Source: HO2-45-28 sp964412115 | Lineage (GTDB): Bacteria; Patescibacteriota; Minisyncoccia; HO2-45-28 | Reading direction: 5' to 3' | Assembly: GCA_964412115.1 (NCBI GenBank) | Contig: CAYPMM010000033.1 | Span: forward strand, 1-7,167 | Length of the DNA: 7,167 nt | Shown here: piece after piece, positions 1 to 4,650 of the stretch | How positions within the stretch are numbered: the first letter of the stretch is position 1 | Layout of the letters: each line of letters starts with the position of its first letter | Notes under the pieces: model-generated | Told to the model about the DNA's origin: nothing | Seen by the model: the letters and a program-made list of their open reading frames with translations, nothing else | Database searches by the model: none | Position numbers and translations under genes: made by a program

Positions 1-37
1 GGTTAAGCAATCGGTAAACATAAAAATCCATTAATAT

Positions 38-514
38 ATGAATAATTTTCAAAACACGGAATACTTGAGCGAAGAGGGATTTGCCCGCCTCAAGGCCGAA
101 TTGGAAAATCTTAAAACCGCTAAAAGAAAGGAAATAGCCGGCCGTCTTGAATATGCCAAAGGACTCGGGGATCTCAAGGAAAATTCCGAATACCACGAAG
201 CCAAAGAAGCCCAGCTGGAAAATGAGCAGAGAGTTGCCGAGATTGAAGATTTGCTTGCCCGGTCGGTCATTATGTCCGCCACTCCAGCCAAAGAAAATAT
301 TGCCATAGGTTCAACCGTGATTGTGGCCAAGGCCGGGTCTGCGGACGAGACGCGCTTCTTGCTTGTCGGTTCAGAGGAAGCTGATCCCGCAAAATCAAAA
401 ATATCTTATGAATCGCCCTTAGGGCGGGCTCTTTTGGGGCGTAAAAAGGGGGAGGAAATCAAAGTCTTGGCGCCCAAAGGCGAGGTAAAGTACAATATTC
501 TTGATATAATATAA
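38..514 (+). CDS. greA: Transcription elongation factor GreA
   Basis: GreA rescues backtracked RNA polymerase: it enters the secondary channel and stimulates cleavage of the extruded RNA 3' end. At 158 aa it has the usual family length. Residues 8-75 form the N-terminal antiparallel coiled coil. Its tip carries GDLKENSEYHEA, in which D45 and E48 match the conserved acidic pair that helps position the catalytic metal. The C-terminal FKBP-like domain (about 85-158) contains the family signature SPLGRALLGRKKGEEI. The ATG at 38 fits the usual N-terminus. The 37 bases before it are AT-rich and show no Shine-Dalgarno sequence. lysS begins 2 bp after the stop, so the two genes are probably co-transcribed. 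Identity is essentially certain. Confidence 0.97.
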   Translation: MNNFQNTEYLSEEGFARLKAELENLKTAKRKEIAGRLEYAKGLGDLKENSEYHEAKEAQLENEQRVAEIEDLLARSVIMSATPAKENIAIGSTVIVAKAGSADETRFLLVGSEEADPAKSKISYESPLGRALLGRKKGEEIKVLAPKGEVKYNILDII

Positions 515-516
515 AA

Positions 517-1977
517 ATGAGCCTTGACGAGATCAGGTCCGACAGACTCGGTAAGCTCGCAAAAATTAAAGAGGCCGGCGCTGAGCCGTATCCCGCCAAG
601 CGCGCCGGTTTTTTTCCTTTGGCTGACGCAAGGGCGGAGTTTAACGCGCTTAAAAAAAAGAAGCTGCTCGTTTTAACCGGAAGAATTGTTGCCGTCAGGT
701 CTCACGGCGGTTCTGTTTTTTGCGACATTTTTGACGGACGCGATAAATTTCAGGTTTATATTAAAGAAGATGAAGTCGGGGGCAAAGAATTCGCGCGGTT
801 TAACGATACGGCCGACAGCGGAGACTTTTTTGAATTTAAAGGCAGGCTTTTTTTGACCAAAAAAAAGGAAAAAACCCTTTTGGTTTCAGGTTTCAGGATT
901 TTAGCCAAAAGTCTGCGGCCGCTGCCTGAAAAGTGGCACGGCCTTCAGGACGTTGAAGAAAGATATCGGCATAGATATCTGGATTTAATCTCCAATCCGG
1001 AGGTCAGGAATAATTTTGACCGCAGAACCGCGCTTATTTCCGAAATCCGCCGTTTTTTGGATAAAGCCGGTTTTCAGGAAGTGGAAACGCCCATACTGCA
1101 TCCGGTCGCGGGAGGGGCTTCGGCAAAACCTTTCAAAACGCGCCACAACGCTCTTGATTCGGATTTTTATCTTCGCATAGCGCCCGAACTTTATTTAAAA
1201 CGGCTGCTTATCGGCGGGCTGAATAAAATTTACGAAATCGGACGAAGTTTCAGAAATGAGGGAATTGACGCCACGCATAATCCCGAATTCACCATGCTTG
1301 AGCTTTACGAGGCGTTTATGGACTCTGAAAGCCATGCCGATTTTGTTGAAAAATTAATGAGGTATTTGGCAAAAACGGTCAATAAATCTGCGGTTTTAAA
1401 ATATCAGGGCTCGGATATTAATTTTTCAAAAAAATTCGTACGGATGTCTTTTGAAGACGCCTTGGGGAGGTTTGCTTTGATAAATAATTACCGCAAAATG
1501 TCCGATGAAGAATTCGGACTTAAAGCCAAACAATTCGGAATTGAAACGGAGACGGGCGACACCAGAGCCAAAATCGCCGATAAAATTTTTAAAAAAATAT
1601 GCCGGCCGAAAATCATACAGCCGACATTCGTTTTATATTATCCTTTGGATATTTTACCTCTGGCCAAAGAATCAAGAGAGCACCCGGGAATGGCCGATAT
1701 GTATCAGCTGGTTGTGGGCGGGCTTGAAATGGTCAAGGGTTTTTCGGAGTTAAATGACCCGGAAGAACAGCGCCGGCGTTTTGAAAAGCAGGAAGAGATG
1801 CGTAAGGCCGGAGACGAAGAGGCAGGCCGCCTTGACGAAGAATATATTGAGGCGATGGAATACGGCATGCCTATGGCCGCGGGCCTCGGACTCGGCATAG
1901 ACCGGTTAACCATGCTTTTTACCGATTCGGCCAATATTCGCGAAGTCATATTTTTTCCCGCAATGAGGCCGAAGTGA
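517..1977 (+). CDS. lysS: Lysyl-tRNA synthetase, class II
   Basis: This cytoplasmic enzyme charges tRNA-Lys with lysine using ATP. It is 486 aa long, close to the usual 490-505. An OB-fold anticodon-binding domain covers about residues 50-140, followed by the class II catalytic core. Motif 1 lies near GFQEVETPILHPVAGGASAKPF (about 185-207), read here in two parts: GFQEVETPIL and GGASAKPF. Motif 2 contains FRNEG (245-249) followed by THNPEF. Motif 3 contains GLGLGIDR (456-463). GFSELNDP (408-415) is also conserved. One oddity is K407 just before GFSELND, where E. coli-type enzymes have asparagine in the lysine pocket (see findings). The start is 2 bp after greA with no Shine-Dalgarno sequence, suggesting translational coupling or SD-independent initiation. 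The operon ends at the hairpin 1996-2032. Confidence 0.97.
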   Translation: MSLDEIRSDRLGKLAKIKEAGAEPYPAKRAGFFPLADARAEFNALKKKKLLVLTGRIVAVRSHGGSVFCDIFDGRDKFQVYIKEDEVGGKEFARFNDTADSGDFFEFKGRLFLTKKKEKTLLVSGFRILAKSLRPLPEKWHGLQDVEERYRHRYLDLISNPEVRNNFDRRTALISEIRRFLDKAGFQEVETPILHPVAGGASAKPFKTRHNALDSDFYLRIAPELYLKRLLIGGLNKIYEIGRSFRNEGIDATHNPEFTMLELYEAFMDSESHADFVEKLMRYLAKTVNKSAVLKYQGSDINFSKKFVRMSFEDALGRFALINNYRKMSDEEFGLKAKQFGIETETGDTRAKIADKIFKKICRPKIIQPTFVLYYPLDILPLAKESREHPGMADMYQLVVGGLEMVKGFSELNDPEEQRRRFEKQEEMRKAGDEEAGRLDEEYIEAMEYGMPMAAGLGLGIDRLTMLFTDSANIREVIFFPAMRPK

Positions 1978-1995
1978 AATAAAGAATTTAATTTT

Positions 1996-2032
1996 AAAAC
2001 GGGTTCCGACAAATTTCGTCGGAACCCGTTTT
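1996..2032. terminator. Bidirectional rho-independent terminator
   Basis: A perfect 15-bp inverted repeat (arms 1996-2010 and 2018-2032) encloses a 7-base loop. Each arm begins with AAAA or ends with TTTT, so a U-tract follows the stem on either strand. It lies 18 bp after the lysS stop and about 25 bp after the stop of the convergent minus-strand gene, so it can terminate both transcripts. Confidence 0.9.
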
Positions 2033-2044
2033 GCTCTGTGTTGC

Positions 2045-2070
2045 CTTTTGCCGCAATTAGGCGGCAAAAG
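2045..2070. repeat. Perfect hairpin enclosing a stop codon
   Basis: Ten-base arms CTTTTGCCGC (2045-2054) and GCGGCAAAAG (2061-2070) flank a 6-base loop. The TAA of the minus-strand gene (2059-2057) lies in the loop. No T-tract follows on the minus strand, so this is not a canonical terminator by itself. It may protect the 3' end or support the terminator at 1996-2032. Two further palindromes follow at once: AAAGCGCTTT (2067-2076) and GCGGCCGC (2077-2084). Confidence 0.6.
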
Positions 2071-2503
2071 CGCTTTGCGGCCGCAGTTCCGCGGGGATCT
2101 TCTTGTGGAAGTGCTTGGCCGTGCGACCGAGGTCGGAGGCCTCGCGCCGGATTCCCCGAATGGCGCGGAAATGCGCTTTCCGAGCGATCCGGAAGATCTG
2201 GAAGAATTCGCGCCTTCCCGCGCCACCCTTGTGGATGAGCTCGTCGAAGGCGTGACCGAGGTCAAGCGCGCAGGCAAGCGCTCGCCCTCTTTTGAACTCG
2301 TCGCTGACGAGTCCCGGCGAGACCTCGATTTCGGTATCGCCCGTGAAGACGGGGAAGATGGTGTCGGCGTGGTGATTGAGCCACGTCGCCATCTGCTGGA
2401 AGACCAGGGTCAAGCCTTGGTCAACCGTCATGCGGATGGCTTGGGCCTCTTTGCGAAGCCCCTCCGACCTTGCGAAAAACAGATTGACCATGAATTGGTT
2501 CAT
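2057..2503 (-). CDS. Unrecognised orphan protein, G/C-ending codons
   Basis: This encodes 148 aa of a family I do not recognise. No signal peptide or membrane segment is visible. The N-terminal half looks helical and amphipathic. From about residue 93 the protein is strongly basic, with many Arg, Lys and His, which could suit nucleic-acid binding (inference only). It is judged real for several reasons. The ATG at 2503 follows AGGGAG with 6 bases of spacing, the best Shine-Dalgarno sequence in the window. A perfect consensus promoter lies upstream and a terminator downstream. Codon choice is coherent: by hand count only about 32 of 148 codons end in A or T, and Ile is ATC in 8 of 9 cases. The neighbouring genes favour ATT and TTT, so this gene may be acquired or under different selection. 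It is monocistronic and convergent with lysS. Less likely, the segment is a structured RNA. Confidence 0.72.
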   Translation of the reverse strand: MNQFMVNLFFARSEGLRKEAQAIRMTVDQGLTLVFQQMATWLNHHADTIFPVFTGDTEIEVSPGLVSDEFKRGRALACALDLGHAFDELIHKGGAGRREFFQIFRIARKAHFRAIRGIRREASDLGRTAKHFHKKIPAELRPQSAFAA

Positions 2504-2545
2504 CTTCTTCTCCCTTTCGGTTTACGGACTGTTGAAAAGAACCGC

Positions 2546-2596
2546 TTTTGCTATCCCAGTGTTTCAAACCCCATTATAGCAAAAATAGACCTATTT
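2546..2596. promoter_or_regulatory. Nested dyads over the minus-strand promoter (candidate operator)
   Basis: Outer arms TTTTGCTAT (2546-2554) and ATAGCAAAA (2576-2584) are a perfect 9-bp inverted repeat. Inner arms GTTT (2561-2564) and AAAC (2566-2569) share exactly the same centre, base 2565, which is also the expected transcription start. A separate dyad, AAATAG (2583-2588) with CTATTT (2591-2596), fills the -35/-10 spacer. The right outer arm overlaps the -10 box. This layout suits a dimeric or tetrameric repressor, but the regulator is unknown. Confidence 0.5.
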
Positions 2597-2601
2597 GTCA
2601 A
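2573..2601 (-). promoter_or_regulatory. Perfect sigma-70-type promoter of the minus-strand gene
   Basis: Read on the minus strand, TTGACA (2601-2596), a 17-bp spacer and TATAAT (2578-2573) match the housekeeping consensus at every position and in spacing. The expected transcription start is about 2566, giving a leader of about 62 nt before the ATG at 2503. It is the strongest promoter visible in the window. Confidence 0.88.
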
Positions 2602-2615
2602 GAGGTGGTGGTAAT

Positions 2616-2876
2616 ATGCACACACTTTTGGCGGTTTTTAAAAGCGGAGCGGTGTTTGGTTTTGAAAAGCTCTCGCAGGCGAAAAAGCTGGGCTCCGCCC
2701 CTTTTATCTGCCTTTCAAGGCTAGGGGCGGATTTTTTGCCGAGAGCGCAGGCAGTCGCCGCCGCCGGAGCGGCGAACTGCCGGTTTGAAAAATCAAATAC
2801 CGCGGAGCTCAAAAACCGTCATATGCGCGCGCCAAAAACTTATCCACAGGTGGCGGGGTGGTTGCTTCATATATAA
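2616..2876 (+). CDS. Doubtful small ORF, 86 codons
   Basis: In its favour, the ATG at 2616 has AGGTGG (2603-2608) 7 bases upstream, and the frame is open to a TAA just before the mraZ promoter. Against it, the predicted protein resembles nothing I know, its codon use is irregular, and most of its length is taken up by nested inverted repeats including a terminator-like hairpin with a T6 run. Its 3' end also contains a DnaA-box-like 11-mer. I think the segment is more likely structured or regulatory DNA than a gene, and list it so that it can be tested. Confidence 0.2.
   Translation: MHTLLAVFKSGAVFGFEKLSQAKKLGSAPFICLSRLGADFLPRAQAVAAAGAANCRFEKSNTAELKNRHMRAPKTYPQVAGWLLHI
2644..2802 (+). other. 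Block of nested inverted repeats, possible structured RNA or attenuator
   Basis: The arms TCCGCCCCT (2694-2702) and AGGGGCGGA (2723-2731) pair perfectly and are followed by TTTTTT (2732-2737), so they look like a plus-strand terminator. The loop holds a small GCCT/AGGC hairpin. An outer pair, GCTCTCG (2669-2675) with CGAGAGC (2740-2746), closes around it. GCGGAGC at 2644-2650 could instead pair with GCTCCGC (2692-2698) and so break the terminator stem. Two more hairpins follow: 2751-2780 (11 bp with one bulged A) and 2781-2802 (CGGT-TTGA with TCAA-ACCG, 2-base bulge). No known riboswitch class is recognised. Confidence 0.4.
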
Positions 2877-2940
2877 AAGTGGTATAAAATTATAGATAAG
2901 TGGTGAATTGTGGATAAATCTGTGGATAGTGTGGATAAGT
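2838..2940. promoter_or_regulatory. Cluster of DnaA-box-like and GTGG repeats before mraZ
   Basis: TTATCCACA occurs on the plus strand at 2840-2848. Its reverse complement TGTGGATAA occurs at 2909-2917 and 2930-2938, with a one-base variant TGTGGATAG at 2921-2929. The nonamer is the classical DnaA box. The same region holds seven GTGG motifs (starting 2850, 2858, 2879, 2900, 2910, 2922, 2931), several 9-12 bp apart, resembling the direct-repeat operators bound by MraZ. Sequence alone cannot separate the two readings. Confidence 0.55.
2862..2890 (+). promoter_or_regulatory. Probable mraZ operon promoter
   Basis: A weak -35 TTGCTT (2862-2867), a 17-bp spacer and a -10 TAAAAT (2885-2890, within TATAAAAT) lie about 75 bp before the mraZ start. 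The expected transcription start is near 2897. AGTGGT motifs sit just before (2878-2883) and just after (2899-2904) the -10 box, where a bound repressor would block polymerase. The -35 match is poor, so the exact position is uncertain. Confidence 0.45.
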
Positions 2941-2963
2941 CCAAATTTACCGCAATTTTAGGC

Positions 2964-3398
2964 ATGTTAATCGGTGAATTTCAGCATACGTTAGACGCGA
3001 AAAAACGGGTGGCGTTACCCGCCAAATTGAGGCGTGAGCTCGGCAAAACGGCCGTAGTTACGCGGGGGCTGGATAAATGCCTCTTTGTGTATCCGTTAAA
3101 AGAATGGGAGAAAGTTGCCGAAAAACTTTCGGAGCTTCCTGTGGGACAGGCGGCCAACAGAAGTTTTGTCAGATTATTTCTTGCCGGAGCGGCGCACGTT
3201 GAAGCAGACGGGCTCGGAAGAATTTTGATTCCGGATTATTTGAAAGAGTATGCCGGACTTTCGGAACGCGTGGTCATTGCCGGAGTATACAAGCGTCTGG
3301 AGATTTGGGACGCGACCAGATGGGAAAGTTATAAGTCCGAAATAGAAAAGCAGGCTGACGTTTTGGCCGAAAAACTGGGAGAGATAGGAGCCTACTAA
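2964..3398 (+). CDS. mraZ: Transcriptional regulator MraZ
   Basis: MraZ is a ring-forming DNA-binding protein that, in studied bacteria, regulates its own dcw operon through repeats near the promoter. I place the start at the ATG at 2964, giving 144 aa and the typical N-terminus MLIGEFQHTLDAKKR. Two AbrB-like half-domains are present, each with the DxxxR signature: D11-R15 and D82-R86, the latter followed by ILIPDYL. The first has K14 where glycine is usual. The frame stays open upstream to GTG codons from 2910, but that extension is encoded by the TGTGGATA repeats and is not family-like. No convincing Shine-Dalgarno sequence precedes 2964. rsmH follows after 3 bp. Confidence 0.95.
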   Translation: MLIGEFQHTLDAKKRVALPAKLRRELGKTAVVTRGLDKCLFVYPLKEWEKVAEKLSELPVGQAANRSFVRLFLAGAAHVEADGLGRILIPDYLKEYAGLSERVVIAGVYKRLEIWDATRWESYKSEIEKQADVLAEKLGEIGAY

Positions 3399-3401
3399 GG
3401 C

Positions 3402-4295
3402 ATGGCTCATATACCCGTACTTTTAAATGAAGCGATAAATTTTTTAAATCCGGAGCGCGGGCGGGCCTGCATTGACGCTACGGGAAACGGCGGGGGCTGC
3501 ACCGAAGGAAGTGTAAAAAAAATGTCAAAAAACGCGATTTTAGTTTCAATGGATAGAGACGAGTCGGCAGTTGAACGGCTGAAAAACAGATTTTCCGGCG
3601 ATATCCGATTAAAACCGATTGCCGGAAATTTTAGAAACTTAAGGCGCCTTGCCGGTAAATTCGCGAAAACATATGACGGAATAGTTTTTGACCTTGGTAT
3701 GAGCTCGGATCAGCTTGAAAAATCAGGCCGTGGATTCTCTTTTCAAAAAGACGAACCGCTTTTAATGACTTATGAAACAAAACCTGAAACAGGCCGCCTA
3801 AATGCCGCTTCAATAGTAAATTCCTGGCCCGAAGAAAAAATCGCCGAGATTTTAAAGAACTACGGCGAAGAACGGCACGCGCGCCGCATTGCCAAAGCGA
3901 TTGTTGAAGAACGCAGGCGTGAAAAAATATTAACTTCCGGCAAACTCGCTCAAATCGTATCAAAAGCGGTTTTATTCGGAAGCCGAAGCAAAATCCATCC
4001 GGCGACGAGAACATTCCAGGCGTTTAGAATCGCGGTTAATGACGAGCTTTCCGCTCTGGAAGAAGGACTGGACGAGGCCTGGCGGCTTATCGGAACCAAA
4101 GGACGCATTGCGGCCGTTTCGTTTCACTCGCTTGAAGACCGGATAGTTAAAAATTTTTTTAGAAACAAAAAGTCGGGCGGTGTGGCGGAAATTCTAACCA
4201 AAAAGCCCGTAGGTCCGTCTGCAGAAGAGATGAACAAAAATCCGCGTTCCCGGTCAGCCAAATTGCGCGCGCTTGTCAAATTAAAAAATGACTAA
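3402..4295 (+). CDS. rsmH: 16S rRNA (cytosine1402-N4)-methyltransferase RsmH
   Basis: RsmH (MraW) transfers a methyl group from S-adenosylmethionine to N4 of C1402 in the 16S rRNA decoding centre. It is 297 aa long, normal for the family. The N-terminus HIPVLLNEAI is typical. The SAM-binding loop is DATGNGGG (25-32), a variant of the usual DATxGxGGHS in which the His is replaced. Other hallmarks are FDLGMSS, RGFSFQKD, YGEERHARRIAKAI, HPATRTFQAFRIAVNDEL and SFHSLEDRIVK. The start follows the mraZ stop by 3 bp; GGAG at 3387-3390 may serve as a distant Shine-Dalgarno sequence. The 3' end overlaps the next gene by 8 bp (ATGACTAA). It is known as the mraZ partner in dcw clusters. Confidence 0.96.
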   Translation: MAHIPVLLNEAINFLNPERGRACIDATGNGGGCTEGSVKKMSKNAILVSMDRDESAVERLKNRFSGDIRLKPIAGNFRNLRRLAGKFAKTYDGIVFDLGMSSDQLEKSGRGFSFQKDEPLLMTYETKPETGRLNAASIVNSWPEEKIAEILKNYGEERHARRIAKAIVEERRREKILTSGKLAQIVSKAVLFGSRSKIHPATRTFQAFRIAVNDELSALEEGLDEAWRLIGTKGRIAAVSFHSLEDRIVKNFFRNKKSGGVAEILTKKPVGPSAEEMNKNPRSRSAKLRALVKLKND

Positions 4296-4629
4296 CCTTA
4301 CATTCAATACTTCATATACCCCGCGTTATAAAATCGGCAATTGGAATACCGGCGTCTTTTGGACGCTCGCGTTTTTGTCGGCTGTTTTTTTCTTCGCCTA
4401 CTTTTATTCGGTTTACTTAAACATTGATTTATCGTATAAAATAGAAAAGGAGCTGGAACTGGCCAAAAACGACGCCGCTCTTTACCAGCAGGCGGAAGAA
4501 AAATACATAACCAAGCTTGAAAGCATGCTCGGCGAAGGACGGGAAAGTTTGGGGCTTGTTTCGGCGAAAAATCCGGTTTTTGTGGAGCGTTTCGGCTCTT
4601 TGGCCCGCGTTCAAAGTTTTACCCAATAA
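4288..4629 (+). CDS. ftsL: FtsL-like divisome membrane protein
   Basis: This 113-aa protein has a short N-terminal cytoplasmic segment (1-20), one membrane span (about 21-45, rich in Phe, Ala, Val and Tyr) and a charged, probably coiled-coil segment (about 48-85). That is the architecture of FtsL, which in model bacteria pairs with FtsB/DivIC and activates septal wall synthesis. FtsL is too variable for recognition by motif. The call rests on topology, size and position between rsmH and the class B PBP, exactly where ftsL lies in other bacteria. The start codon overlaps the rsmH stop by 8 bp, implying translational coupling. An alternative label is hypothetical septum formation initiator-like protein. 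Confidence 0.75.
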   Translation: MTNLTFNTSYTPRYKIGNWNTGVFWTLAFLSAVFFFAYFYSVYLNIDLSYKIEKELELAKNDAALYQQAEEKYITKLESMLGEGRESLGLVSAKNPVFVERFGSLARVQSFTQ

Positions 4630-4650
4630 TAAATAAAAAAATAAAATAAA

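Noticed and set aside
501..516. TATAAT-like sequence just before lysS as an internal promoter
   Set aside because: It lies in the last codons of greA with no -35 at the right distance, and such A/T-rich matches are common here by chance.
1704..2012. Minus-strand open frame of 102 codons over the lysS 3' end
   Set aside because: It overlaps conserved LysRS motif 3 and crosses the terminator, and its Ser/Arg-rich product is typical of antisense translation.
2064..2551. Possible terminal inverted repeats of a mobile element: GCAAAAGCG at 2064-2072 and CGCTTTTGC at 2543-2551
   Set aside because: Only 9 bp match and do not extend. A match of this length is expected by chance in about 500 bp, there is no target-site duplication, and no transposase is encoded.
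2057..2566. Large non-coding RNA (RNase P RNA, tmRNA or similar) transcribed from the consensus promoter
   Set aside because: None of the conserved cores of those RNAs could be seen, and a full-length frame with a Shine-Dalgarno sequence and coherent codon bias fits a protein better.
2048..2614. Plus-strand open frame of 188 codons opposite the orphan minus-strand gene
   Set aside because: It is the shadow of a G/C-rich gene. It has no Shine-Dalgarno sequence at its start and runs through the minus-strand promoter, and the coherent codon bias belongs to the minus strand.
2838..2940. Chromosomal origin of replication (oriC)
   Set aside because: There are only four DnaA-like boxes, with no adjacent dnaA, dnaN or rpmH and no clear unwinding element. 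The cluster is reported as regulatory instead.
3631..4014. Minus-strand open frame of 127 codons inside rsmH
   Set aside because: It lies wholly within a confidently identified gene and its product resembles no known protein.
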